DNA of 26,903 bases from CAZUZS01 sp964624795. Its GTDB lineage: Bacteria > Calditrichota > Calditrichia > RBG-13-44-9. The translations under genes and the position numbers were made by a program. A model generated the notes under the pieces. The model was not told the DNA's origin. It did no database searches and saw only the letters and a list, made by a program, of their open reading frames with translations. Positions 1-7,859 of this stretch are shown here, piece after piece. The stretch covers positions 1 to 26,903 of the forward strand of contig CAZUZS010000068.1 in assembly GCA_964624795.1 (NCBI GenBank), read 5' to 3'. How positions within the stretch are numbered: position 1 is the stretch's first letter; each line of letters opens with the position of its first letter.

Positions 1-80
1 CCTGATCACCACTCATCCATGGAAAAACGCACTACTCCGCCGGCGGGGGAGGGGGGGCGATATTTTAAGAATCGAGTAGC

Positions 81-209
81 GGTGGCTTCGATACACCGCC
101 TCCGGTCATTGAGCAGCCCGCAGGGCGTATCGAAATGCGGCGGCACTCAGCCACCTCATGGGTGAAAGGTGAAACGTGAAAAACGTTTAGCGAAAAATGA
201 TGGGGCAGG
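81..209 (+). repeat. Direct repeat copy 1 of a palindromic intergenic element
   Basis: The first 93 bases (81-173) match 508-600 with six mismatches. Both copies are then followed by TGGGGCAGG, directly in copy 2 and after 27 extra bases (174-200) in copy 1. The element has inverted-repeat character: GGTGGC at its left pairs with GCCACC near its right, and TTCGATAC pairs with GTATCGAA. Its right end is a degenerate run of GTGAAA-type units, and the 27 extra bases look like growth of that run. No reading frame is conserved. It resembles the short palindromic repeats dispersed in many environmental genomes; that family assignment is inference. Confidence 0.85.
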
Positions 210-250
210 GCGAGAACATCCCCTGACCACAAATGGTGTTGTTGATTTAT

Positions 251-325
251 TCATCCTCTACGAGGATGATTTGACTTTTATTTGTGTGATAATTTCTACA
301 ACAATTGAACATCTACGATGTTCAA
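251..325 (-). repeat. Two-hairpin element, copy A, reverse orientation
   Basis: Two perfect hairpins are separated by 35 bases. On the plus strand, TCATCCTC (251-258) pairs with GAGGATGA (262-269) around the loop TAC, and TTGAACATC (305-313) pairs with GATGTTCAA (317-325) around the loop TAC. Read on the minus strand both loops are GTA, and the linker carries TTGTAG 12 bases after the first loop. This is the same layout as the element at 401-469, which lies in the opposite orientation. Confidence 0.8.
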
Positions 326-400
326 CCTTTGTCATTTTCAATTGGGAGGACATGAAAAATTTTTATCCCCGCGTTTGAACGTTTCATAGATTCTGTCCAA

Positions 401-469
401 AACCTCGTAGAGGTTGGAATTATTGTAGCCAATTGGTTCCCACCACAAAATAATCCTTGTAGAGGATTA
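401..469 (+). repeat. Two-hairpin element, copy B, forward orientation
   Basis: AACCTC (401-406) pairs with GAGGTT (410-415) around the loop GTA. TAATCCTT (451-458) pairs with GAGGATTA (462-469) around GTA, with one G-T pair. The linker is 35 bases, the same length as in the inverted copy at 251-325, and it also carries TTGTAG, 13 bases after the first loop. The stem sequences differ between the copies while pairing is kept, so the folded form is probably what is maintained. Confidence 0.8.
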
Positions 470-507
470 ATAATATGACTCCGTGCGCAGGAATATAAGA
501 TAGCAAT

Positions 508-609
508 GGTGGCTTCGATACACCGCCGCCGGTTATTGAGCAGCCAGCAGGGCGCATCGAAATGCGGCGGCATTCCGCCACCTCATGGGTGAAAGGTGAA
601 TGGGGCAGG
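508..609 (+). repeat. Direct repeat copy 2 of the palindromic element
   Basis: Bases 508-600 match 81-173 with six substitutions and the same spacing, and TGGGGCAGG follows immediately. Reading frames that open inside it (ATG at 562) or directly after it (ATG at 610) run in frame into the sulfotransferase gene. Their upstream codons are therefore repeat or flanking sequence, which argues for the later start at 733. Confidence 0.85.
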
Positions 610-732
610 ATGGATCTTTTCAAAAGCTGCCGCCCGCTATTTGACCAATCGAGTTTTAACCCAAAATTAACAAAGACTCAACACAATCTTAATATTCGTT
701 CGGTATTATGGAAAAAAACGAAGGTAATAAGC

Positions 733-1608
733 ATGAACGGCTTCGATTTCGATCTGAATATTCATCATAAAAGGCTTGACCCGGTTTTTATTATCGGCGC
801 AAATGGTTCAGGTAAAAACATACTGGCGGGATTGATGCAAAAATATCTGAGCATCAATTTCGACACCGATTTTCTTTCCTTTGTGCCGGTATACGAAAAG
901 GTGGCATTTTTTGAGGATCTGAATCCCGACACGACATTAAAAATTATTCTCGAACACGTCAAATCTCTCCACTCGGTTCAGTCGTGGACGAAGCAGTATC
1001 ATTTAAGCCTCGAGTTACAGGATGTTATCAAAAATATAGATGCTCCCAACTTTCAAAAGATAATAGACTGTTATTTGCTGCAATTGTCCGTTGCCCGCAA
1101 AATGCTCCGGTGGGGATACAGCGACAGCAATTTTATCTCCGATTTTTCCTTTGTCAATCACCTGTTTCCCAACGCCAGGTTTATTCATGTTGTGCGGGAT
1201 GGACGAGACCTGGTTCGGGGAGGCCGGAAAAACGTGGTGCTTCCGGAAAATGTGGCGGAAGTCGCTACCTATTGGAGAAACTATCTTCGAAATTCAAAGC
1301 AGCTCGCGGTAACACTCACGGCGCAACGATATATCCAGGTGAAGTATGAATTCCTGATAAGTAACCCGGAGCGGGTATTTTTCTTTCTCCTTAATTTTCT
1401 GGATATCGATGATCCCGGACAGCAACTGATGCGGTTTATCTCCAATAATGCCTGGAAGGATTTGCGAAAGGAGAATATATATGCGTGGGAAAAATACCTT
1501 TCCGAATATGATCAGGAGATATTTGAAAGATTTGCCGGGGACAGTCTAAAGGAATACGGGTATCAAACCGGGAAAAGGCACGTACGAATTATCCATGAAC
1601 CTTTCTAA
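733..1608 (+). CDS. Sulfotransferase family protein
   Basis: This is a 291-residue cytosolic protein of the PAPS-dependent sulfotransferase fold, expected to transfer sulfate from PAPS to an unknown acceptor. The 5'-phosphosulfate loop is at residues 20-31 (IIGANGSGKN). The 3'-phosphate-binding segment is at 147-160, with NARFIHVVRDGRDL, where R155 and the following GRD match the family consensus. The C-terminal segment AWEKYLSEYDQEIFERFAGD followed by LKEYGY (251-276) is also typical. The loop is odd: it reads like a Walker A motif with Asn at the last position, instead of the usual R-S/G-T-T/S. ATG 733 is preferred because GAAGG lies eight bases upstream; earlier in-frame ATGs at 562 and 610 fall in or beside a repeat. 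The next gene follows in the same direction after 164 bases. The acceptor cannot be told from sequence; cell-envelope polysaccharide or lipid is a guess. Confidence 0.78.
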   Translation: MNGFDFDLNIHHKRLDPVFIIGANGSGKNILAGLMQKYLSINFDTDFLSFVPVYEKVAFFEDLNPDTTLKIILEHVKSLHSVQSWTKQYHLSLELQDVIKNIDAPNFQKIIDCYLLQLSVARKMLRWGYSDSNFISDFSFVNHLFPNARFIHVVRDGRDLVRGGRKNVVLPENVAEVATYWRNYLRNSKQLAVTLTAQRYIQVKYEFLISNPERVFFFLLNFLDIDDPGQQLMRFISNNAWKDLRKENIYAWEKYLSEYDQEIFERFAGDSLKEYGYQTGKRHVRIIHEPF

Positions 1609-1772
1609 AATTGATATTCAATTGCTAAAATTCCCCCTATATGCTGATTTATGCGGTAATGCCCGAGAAAAGCACGGCTTTCTTTTTTAATATCGCAGTA
1701 CATCCGCTTGCCTGTAATCAATTCGTGTTCTATTTTTATGTTCGAATTTATCCGGGAAGCGAGGGAAAAATA

Positions 1773-2576
1773 ATGCAGAAAAATCAAAATAGATGGAGCG
1801 GTCTGCGGGAGCACTACGAAAAAGATGGTTTCGTGATTGCCTGCAATGTTGTCGATACCGACCTCACCGGCGAGGCAAAGGAACATGTGGATTGGCTGCT
1901 GAAGCGGCATCCGGGTTTGCGGCCGGAGCAGTTGCACCACACATTGGTGGCGGATGATCCGTTCTGGGTCAGGCTACTAAGTGACGACCGCTTGCTGGAT
2001 GTGGCGGAACAGTTTGTCGGACCGGATATTGCGTTGTTCGCTTCCCATTACATCTGCAAGCCGCCGCGCGACGGGCAGGCTGTCCTCTGGCACCAGGACG
2101 GCAGTTACTGGCCGCTGGAACCGATGGAGGTGGTGACGCTCTGGCTCTCCATAGATGGCTCCGATCCGGAAAACGGCTGCATGAGAGTGCTGCCCGGCAC
2201 GCAGTCGATGAAGCTGCAAAAGCTGCGCGAGCGCCATGATGTGGCCAATGTGCTCGAATCGGAAATCGATCTGGATGATATTGACGAGACAAAAGCAGTC
2301 GATGTAATATTGAAAGCCGGTGACGTTTCCATTCATCATCCCAATATTATTCACGGCTCTTGTGCCAATACTTCGGACCGCTGGCGGCGCGGACTGACGA
2401 TTCGCTACATACCCACAACTACCCGCGTTACCGAGGAAAACTGGCCGTGCGTGATGCTGCTGCGCGGCAAACCGGTGCCGGGGATCAATGCGTATATTAA
2501 ATTTCCTGAATATCGAAAAGGCGAGCACATGCCATTCCGCGGCTGTGAAACCTGGCCACTGAGTTGGCAAATTTGA
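1773..2576 (+). CDS. Phytanoyl-CoA dioxygenase (PhyH) family protein
   Basis: This 267-residue cytosolic protein belongs to the Fe(II)/2-oxoglutarate-dependent PhyH family, whose members hydroxylate or otherwise oxidise small molecules. The metal-binding set is visible: H107 and D109 in LWHQDGSYW, and a distal H194 in HHPNIIHGS. R206 or R211 in WRRGLTIRYIP is the likely 2-oxoglutarate anchor. The N-terminal LREHYEKDGFVI is the usual opening of the family. ATG 1773 is chosen because GAGGG precedes it and the domain starts there. An in-frame ATG at 1641 would add 44 residues with no homology-like pattern. It follows the sulfotransferase gene on the same strand and may be co-transcribed. The substrate is unknown; the family includes enzymes of secondary metabolism as well as catabolism. 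Confidence 0.88.
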   Translation: MQKNQNRWSGLREHYEKDGFVIACNVVDTDLTGEAKEHVDWLLKRHPGLRPEQLHHTLVADDPFWVRLLSDDRLLDVAEQFVGPDIALFASHYICKPPRDGQAVLWHQDGSYWPLEPMEVVTLWLSIDGSDPENGCMRVLPGTQSMKLQKLRERHDVANVLESEIDLDDIDETKAVDVILKAGDVSIHHPNIIHGSCANTSDRWRRGLTIRYIPTTTRVTEENWPCVMLLRGKPVPGINAYIKFPEYRKGEHMPFRGCETWPLSWQI

Positions 2577-2736
2577 GAGTAGGACCGTATGTGCGACTCG
2601 ATCCCGACTCATTCGTATCTGGAAATTCTAATGGAGGCAAAACCTCACTAATGGGGGCAACCAAGAAGTAAATTACCAAATGTGATCAGGTACTTAGCTC
2701 AGCTAAATGAATATTTATGGTTTGATAAATTTTTCG

Positions 2737-2793
2737 AACCTCACCCCCTTGCTCCCCCTCTCCAATGTGGAGAGGGGGCCGGAGGGTGAGGTT
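2737..2793. repeat. C/G-rich long inverted repeat
   Basis: AACCTCACCC (2737-2746) pairs with GGGTGAGGTT (2784-2793), and inside it CCCCCTCTCC (2754-2763) pairs with GGAGAGGGGG (2769-2778) around a five-base loop. It belongs to a type of C/G-rich intergenic palindrome common in environmental genomes. Sitting between convergent gene ends, it could stop transcription from either side. Confidence 0.8.
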
Positions 2794-2881
2794 ATCCAAT
2801 TAGGTAATCACATAAAACAGAATATTGAATAATTCTGTTTTTAGCTGAGTTAAAGGCATAATCGTTTTACCAAATAACCAA

Positions 2882-2933
2882 CCCCTTCGTCACCCCTCCC
2901 TTGCGCATATAGGGAGAGGGATTTAGGGGGAGG
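2882..2933. repeat. Second C/G-rich inverted repeat
   Basis: A C-rich left half (CACCCCTCCCT) faces a G-rich right half (AGGGAGAGGG and then AGGGGGAGG) around the centre TGCGCATAT. Pairing is imperfect. On the minus strand it begins CCTCCCCCTAAATCCC, a sequence type often seen in dispersed intergenic repeats. It differs from the palindrome at 2737-2793 in detail but has the same general design. Confidence 0.65.
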
Positions 2934-3028
2934 CAGAAAAAATGATCCTTTTTTAAACTTCTGTCTTTGCTGGAGGCGTTAGGAATCAAATTTAATTTTG
3001 CCTAAGTTTCGTCTGTATATTGAGCTGT

Positions 3029-4117
3029 TTACTTCCCCCTTTTCCTGAACGGGTGCGGATTGCCGTGCCGTCCCAAAACCCTGACATCGCCGCCCAGCAC
3101 ATCCTCCACATAAAGCATCTGAATCACGACAATCACTGCAACCGCCAGGGGAGTTGCCAGCACGACGCCCAATGCACCGGCTATAACGCCCATCAGGATC
3201 TGGACCGTGAGCAAAAGGGCAGGGGGCAGGAAAACCGCCCGCTTCTGGATGAGCGGCGTAATCATATATCCCTCGAAAAGATGGACAATGAGGTAAACAA
3301 TGATTACATATAACAATTTTCTGGGGCTTTCCGCCAGTGCCACCATTCCGGCAGGAACGGCCGATAATATGGGGCCGACGTACGGCACAAAAGAAAATGC
3401 CGCGGCGATGAATCCCAGCGTTAGCGCCAGTGGAATTCCAGCGATATAAAGCCCCAGGATGGTGAAAATCCCAACCAGCGTCATGGAGCTGAAACGCCCG
3501 ACCAGCCACCAGCGAAGCGCCTGACCCAACGACAGGAGGACTTCGCTGATACGTTCCTGTTTTTCTGCTGAAAAAAGATGCACCACGTTCCGCATATACA
3601 AGCCGGGATTTGTTGACAGGTATATTCCGATAAAAAAGATGATAAGGATGCCGGTAAGGAATCCCAGCAGGGTGGAAAAAAATCCGGTGATTCCACCTAA
3701 CAGGCCGGGGCTGAGGGGAAGGATACTTCCGGGAGTGCTAAGCGTGGAAAGGATCTTACGACCCCATTCAAATTTATTTAAGCCCGCCTCCAGACTGTTT
3801 AATGCTTTGGGGGCTTTTCCCCATAAAAGCGCAAACTGCTCCATAATCCTCGGCCCGGCAAACCAACCGACTCCGCCCAGCAAGAGAAAAAGCCCAATAA
3901 TTACCAGGGTAAGTGCCAGGCCCCGCGATACATGAATATGCTTCTGCAGCAAACCAGCCAGGCCATCCAGAAATACTGCCAGAAGAATTCCGGCGAAAAT
4001 GAGCAGAAAGACATGCAGCAGATGAAATAAAAGGTAGAGAACGACTGCGGTAATGATGATAAAAAACGCAATCGTTAAAGGATGTTTGAAATTCCAGGAC
4101 GACTCTGAAGATTCCAT
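3029..4117 (-). CDS. AI-2E family transporter (PerM/UPF0118-type permease)
   Basis: This 362-residue inner-membrane protein has about eight hydrophobic segments: a pair near residues 13-50, one at 66-88, one at 144-168, and a cluster from 210 to 336. The family signature is clear: FVPYVGPILSAVPA at 243-256, FEGYMITPLIQKR at 281-293, LPPALLL around 297-303, and the glycine-rich GVIAGALGVVLATPLAV at 310-326. Members have been linked to autoinducer-2 export, Na+/H+ antiport or other efflux, so the substrate is open. The start is well supported by GGAGGG nine bases upstream of the ATG. The tail after the last helix ends in a basic stretch (RKRGK), probably cytoplasmic. It lies downstream of the DUF5686 gene on the same strand, with 270 bases between, so it may have its own promoter. 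Confidence 0.9.
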   Translation of the reverse strand: MESSESSWNFKHPLTIAFFIIITAVVLYLLFHLLHVFLLIFAGILLAVFLDGLAGLLQKHIHVSRGLALTLVIIGLFLLLGGVGWFAGPRIMEQFALLWGKAPKALNSLEAGLNKFEWGRKILSTLSTPGSILPLSPGLLGGITGFFSTLLGFLTGILIIFFIGIYLSTNPGLYMRNVVHLFSAEKQERISEVLLSLGQALRWWLVGRFSSMTLVGIFTILGLYIAGIPLALTLGFIAAAFSFVPYVGPILSAVPAGMVALAESPRKLLYVIIVYLIVHLFEGYMITPLIQKRAVFLPPALLLTVQILMGVIAGALGVVLATPLAVAVIVVIQMLYVEDVLGGDVRVLGRHGNPHPFRKRGK

Positions 4118-4387
4118 TTATACTTTCCCTCCGATCCGCTTGTCTCCATAACCAAGCCGCATAATTTAAGTAAATTCAATCGAAACAGCAAATGTGGAGA
4201 GTGCGCTTCGGATTTTTATATTTCAGATTTCAGAATGCAGTAGCGCTTGTCTGCTGCACAGCGCCCATGAAACAGGTTAATTTTTTCAAATTGTCGGAAA
4301 TGGAGTCACAATTAGCTTTTCCAGCTATGCAATTTTGCCTGATCAGAAATTACATAGAGGCCCGCCGTGGATTTCTGTCCCGTTTGT

Positions 4388-6787
4388 TCAGAACAGCCTG
4401 GCCGCCGAGATTCCGATGAAATATGCCGGTTCATCCAGGCGGCGGGTAAAATCGAGACGAAACAGGCCAAACAAACCGTTCAAAGAAATTCCCAACTCTG
4501 AATGAACATCTTGCGGATACCTGGGAATGAAATCCAGTCTCCGGGGCGTTTTTGCTGAAATCCAGGATTGCCCGGCGGCGCCGTGCAGAATGATTCCCCA
4601 ATTGCGCCTGGCAAACGCACGCAGTCCCAGCAGCTCAAACGGGACGGTGCGGAAGTTGTGCTCCGCAAAAACCGCCAGGTATTTTTCACCTTCGTAAGGC
4701 CGCCCGCTTAGCGAGTGAAATGTCCCAAACGGACTGAAGCCCAGCAAGGTGCCATCCAGGATGCCAAAACGCTGGGGTGGGAGATTCCCGCTGGCAGTGC
4801 CTGCAACCAGCCGCAAATCGAGCGCATTGGGCAGCAGCCTTCGCTGCAAGAAAGTATTCATCCGAAAATCGGCCGCAACCTGGTAACGGGTGAAATCGAA
4901 ATCGCTGGAAAAAAGGTTGGGAGAGCTGTGTTCCACACCGATCTCCAGGCGATTTTGCCCGACAAATCCGAATGGAATATAATCTTCCCCAATCACCAGT
5001 TTGAATTCGATGGAGCGCAGCTTTCCGTCCCAAATGGGTGGATTCTCCCTCTGCAGAATATCCCTGCCCGCCAGGTTGTAGTCGGTTGTCTTCACCAGCG
5101 AGGAATGCCGTTCGTCGTTTAACCCAACAGTCAAGACGCTATTAAGTCGCGGAATGCGATATTGAAGGCCCAAATTGGTTTTGCGATTCCAGTAATAATC
5201 GAAGTAATCGGCGTAGCCGAGCAAGGTGGGAATAGCAGCAAAAACCTCCGGGTAGTTTGGCGAGCCATATCGGCTGTCAGTATTTTCTGAGTGCACTAAT
5301 TTCGCAGAGAATGGGCTTTTTGCCCCGAAGCGAAAATCTGCACCGGTGCCCCAGAACCACTTTCTCAGCCCGGTTTTATAGCCGCCTGAGAAATAAAATT
5401 GGAGGTTCTTCAGGAAGTTAAAATTCTTTTTGAGCCCAAAGCTGGCTTCATCCACCCGGTTATATCCCAGCACGGGGGTAATTCCGTTCGATAGCTTGCC
5501 GAGCCCGGATTGCTTTTTTTGCTGTTGATTTTTCCTGTTCTCGCCCTCATCAGTTTCAACCTTGACGAAGCGAGCCAAAGCACCGGTTGGTCTGTAGGCC
5601 TCGGCTAATGTGCGGGTGCTGTCCAATTTCCCGTAGGCGGCCTGTTCTTCGCCGGAAAAAGGGACGACCTCCGGGTTGCCGGCGAAGACGCTGTCGGCAT
5701 CCTGTTTGATGGTCGCAGAATCGACAACCGACAACTCCTTCTGTTGAAATATGGAATCCGGCAGGACAATATTTATCCGGTAATCGGTGAGCCGCGAGAC
5801 CCGGTTTATTTTGATGGTAGGAAACTGCAATCCGGGAATGCCGATCCTGATACTCCCCTGGCTGCGCACATCAACGGGGAGCCAGAACTGGCTTCCGAAA
5901 TTGCTGAACTGCTGTTGGTAATGAATATCCCACTTTTGAATCGGCGGGGGATACATTACGGCTTCGCCCGGTTTCAGATCCACGTCGATCATAGCGAAAA
6001 CGCTGTCCAGCACTGAAATTCTGCCCACAAAGGCCGGTTGCAGTTTGCCTTTCGGTTCCACCGAAATATCATAAACAATCCGTTTGTCGATTTGCCGCTG
6101 GCCGGTTAATTCGAAATTGTAGTATTCCAGCGCATCCGGATGCGTCACACCGATCATTTTGAATCCGGCAATCTCAACGTCATCATCGTACATATTATTC
6201 AGAAGACTGGTATTGGCAAAATTTTCTTCAGCACTGATATTGGAGGTTTGCCGTTTGGAGCGGATCATTTCCCGCGTTCCCTCTTTCTTATCCCAGAAGG
6301 CGGTTGAAATGCTCTCCATGATGCTGGTAATGCTGGTGTCATTTTCCAGCACCACCCGTGTGTATGCTTCCGCCTGGTAAGTATTGAGGGCGGCACGCCA
6401 TTGCTGCTTGCGGCGAATGACCTCCCGCATGATGCGCACTGCCGGGTCTTCCCCGGTCACAACAATTGGTTCCAGCTCGTAGGCGACCGGTTGGAGCCGA
6501 ATGTCGATTTGCCTGCCGGATTGGCTGGTGACTTCCATTCCCTGGCTGGCGTAGCCAATGTAGCTTACCAGTATTTTCGCCGGAAGCGAATCCAGTTTCA
6601 GCATGTACTGACCGTTGTCGTTACTGATGGTGCCCCGGAAAGTCCCCTCGATTTGAATATTGGCGGCAGGAAGCGGGCTGCCGGTTTCCGCATCTGAAAT
6701 CGTCCCTTCAACGATTGTCTGGGCAGAGGCAGCATAGTGCAGCGCAGAGACTATGAAAAAAGCAAGAAGCAGGCTGATGTTTTTCAT
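4388..6787 (-). CDS. DUF5686 and carboxypeptidase-like regulatory domain outer-membrane protein
   Basis: This 799-residue protein has a signal peptide (residues 1-22, ending ASA before Q23). A carboxypeptidase-like regulatory domain follows at about 25-100 (VEGTISDAETGSPLPAANIQ; ISNDNGQYML; ILVSYIGYA). A DUF5686 core with the typical REVIRRKQQW segment occupies about 115-400. The C-terminal half has the alternating pattern and terminal Phe of an outer-membrane beta-barrel. A low-complexity polar linker near 415-430 (NRKNQQQKKQ) separates the core from the barrel. The architecture is almost confined to Bacteroidota and relatives. Its role is not established; the build resembles TonB-dependent-type receptors without the plug. 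The start has only a weak GGGA site. The acetyltransferase gene ends 120 bases upstream on the same strand. Confidence 0.9.
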   Translation of the reverse strand: MKNISLLLAFFIVSALHYAASAQTIVEGTISDAETGSPLPAANIQIEGTFRGTISNDNGQYMLKLDSLPAKILVSYIGYASQGMEVTSQSGRQIDIRLQPVAYELEPIVVTGEDPAVRIMREVIRRKQQWRAALNTYQAEAYTRVVLENDTSITSIMESISTAFWDKKEGTREMIRSKRQTSNISAEENFANTSLLNNMYDDDVEIAGFKMIGVTHPDALEYYNFELTGQRQIDKRIVYDISVEPKGKLQPAFVGRISVLDSVFAMIDVDLKPGEAVMYPPPIQKWDIHYQQQFSNFGSQFWLPVDVRSQGSIRIGIPGLQFPTIKINRVSRLTDYRINIVLPDSIFQQKELSVVDSATIKQDADSVFAGNPEVVPFSGEEQAAYGKLDSTRTLAEAYRPTGALARFVKVETDEGENRKNQQQKKQSGLGKLSNGITPVLGYNRVDEASFGLKKNFNFLKNLQFYFSGGYKTGLRKWFWGTGADFRFGAKSPFSAKLVHSENTDSRYGSPNYPEVFAAIPTLLGYADYFDYYWNRKTNLGLQYRIPRLNSVLTVGLNDERHSSLVKTTDYNLAGRDILQRENPPIWDGKLRSIEFKLVIGEDYIPFGFVGQNRLEIGVEHSSPNLFSSDFDFTRYQVAADFRMNTFLQRRLLPNALDLRLVAGTASGNLPPQRFGILDGTLLGFSPFGTFHSLSGRPYEGEKYLAVFAEHNFRTVPFELLGLRAFARRNWGIILHGAAGQSWISAKTPRRLDFIPRYPQDVHSELGISLNGLFGLFRLDFTRRLDEPAYFIGISAARLF

Positions 6788-6907
6788 TTATGATCCCGTT
6801 TGTTCACACGATAAAGCACTTTCGGACGGTTCCTTATTGACAATTGTTGCAGAAATTTGAAATTCTCTGAATTTCATTTATTTGCCATGCGCCGATGATG
6901 CTTCGAG

Positions 6908-7504
6908 TTAATCGGTTGACAAATCTTCCGGCAGCAGAGAGTAGAGAACGGCATCCAGCATCTGGTTTTCGTAGGCAATCCTGTGCCGCAGAGTTCCTTC
7001 CCTGGTGGCACCGGCTTTTTCGGCGACCCGCATGCTGGCATGGTTTCCCACTGCCACCAGGATTTCAATACGCTTGATTTTCAGTTCCGCAAAAGCGAAC
7101 CGCGCCAGAAGCCGGGTCGCGGATGTGGCAACCCCGTGCCGTGTATGGCCGGTTCGCACCCAGTATCCCAGATTGGCGAAATTGTGCATTCGGTTTATCT
7201 GGTTTAGACCCGCGCCGCCTATCAGATTGCCGCTTTCCGCCTCGGTAATGGCGAAATTATATTCATAACCGCGAGTCCATGTTTTTTTGCACCATTTTAC
7301 CCAGTTCGCACTTTCCCCGCGGGTGTAACCCGGGTGGCACCACGGCAGCCAGGGGTAGACTTCATCAATCGATTCGGTGGCTGCTTCGAACAGCGCATCA
7401 ATATCAGAGCTATGGAATGGTCTTAGTAGAATGTGTCCGTCAGTTAGCTCGGTTTTCTGGTTCAATTGATTTTTCCGGATTTTGTTTTTTGACTGTTGTT
7501 CCAC
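6908..7504 (-). CDS. GNAT family N-acetyltransferase, RimJ/RimL-like
   Basis: This 198-residue cytosolic enzyme is expected to transfer acetyl from acetyl-CoA to an amine, either a protein N-terminus or a small molecule. The LLRPF opening is at residues 26-30. The LGYWV strand is at 112-116. The acetyl-CoA loop is RHGVATSA at 122-129, and NHASMRVAEKAGATREG at 154-170 is the usual closing motif of the RimJ/RimL group. The listed start is GTG with no clear ribosome-binding site; a TTG about 13 codons further in would also keep the domain whole, so the N-terminus is uncertain. It is flanked by 355 gene-free bases upstream and by the DUF5686 gene downstream. Confidence 0.88.
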   Translation of the reverse strand: MEQQSKNKIRKNQLNQKTELTDGHILLRPFHSSDIDALFEAATESIDEVYPWLPWCHPGYTRGESANWVKWCKKTWTRGYEYNFAITEAESGNLIGGAGLNQINRMHNFANLGYWVRTGHTRHGVATSATRLLARFAFAELKIKRIEILVAVGNHASMRVAEKAGATREGTLRHRIAYENQMLDAVLYSLLPEDLSTD

Positions 7505-7859
7505 AGATTCGCACAGCGCGCAACCGAATTTTTCATTCTTTGGCTTTTGTGCCTGGGATTAATTCCGAATGCTTCCGATTTTTTTTGAGAAGATTTCGTT
7601 CCATGCAACCACGCGCAAAAATCTGTCTTTCTGTTTGAATTATGGAGCTGGAATCAAATCCAGTTCGCATGAAGTCTTGCCGGCATGTTGGGATAATCCA
7701 GCCTTACCGGACAGCCAAACAGCTCAGATTCAGAGAATTCGAAAAGAATTTGCGCAGGATGCAACCAGGGACATATTTCAGCATGCCGCCAGATTCTATA
7801 CCATTCTCTGTTGCTTGCTTCAGCCTTAGCCTAAAATTCAGTCTCGGCCTGCGGGCAGA
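7505..7859. other. Intergenic region, nothing recognised
   Basis: About 355 bases between two minus-strand genes. Open frames exist on the plus strand (for example 7642-7905), but they overlap the end of the M16 gene and show no domain-like pattern or ribosome-binding site. I see no strong hairpin with a T tract. It presumably holds the promoter of the acetyltransferase gene, but no box is convincing. Confidence 0.4.

Larger units (their letters stand above)
2577..3028. other. Convergent intergenic region with palindromes
   Basis: The region lies between the ends of two convergent genes and has no credible gene. It contains a short imperfect direct repeat (CTAATGGAGGCAA then CTAATGGGGGCAA, about 2630-2664), two C/G-rich palindromes listed separately, and an A/T-rich hairpin at 2815-2840. 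In that hairpin AAACAGAAT pairs with ATTCTGTTT and five T in all close the right arm. The mirror form also ends in T-rich sequence on the other strand, so it could be a weak bidirectional terminator. TTAGCTCAGCTAAAT (about 2695) and its partial inverse near 2842 bracket the first palindrome. Confidence 0.5.

Noticed and set aside
169..378. A 69-codon plus-strand frame in the repeat region
   Set aside because: It crosses the repeat elements and hairpins, has no domain-like pattern, and is explained by the repeats.
562..732. N-terminal extension of the sulfotransferase from ATG 562 or 610
   Set aside because: The first part lies in the 93-base repeat, the rest has no family pattern, and ATG 733 has a good ribosome-binding site just before the conserved domain.
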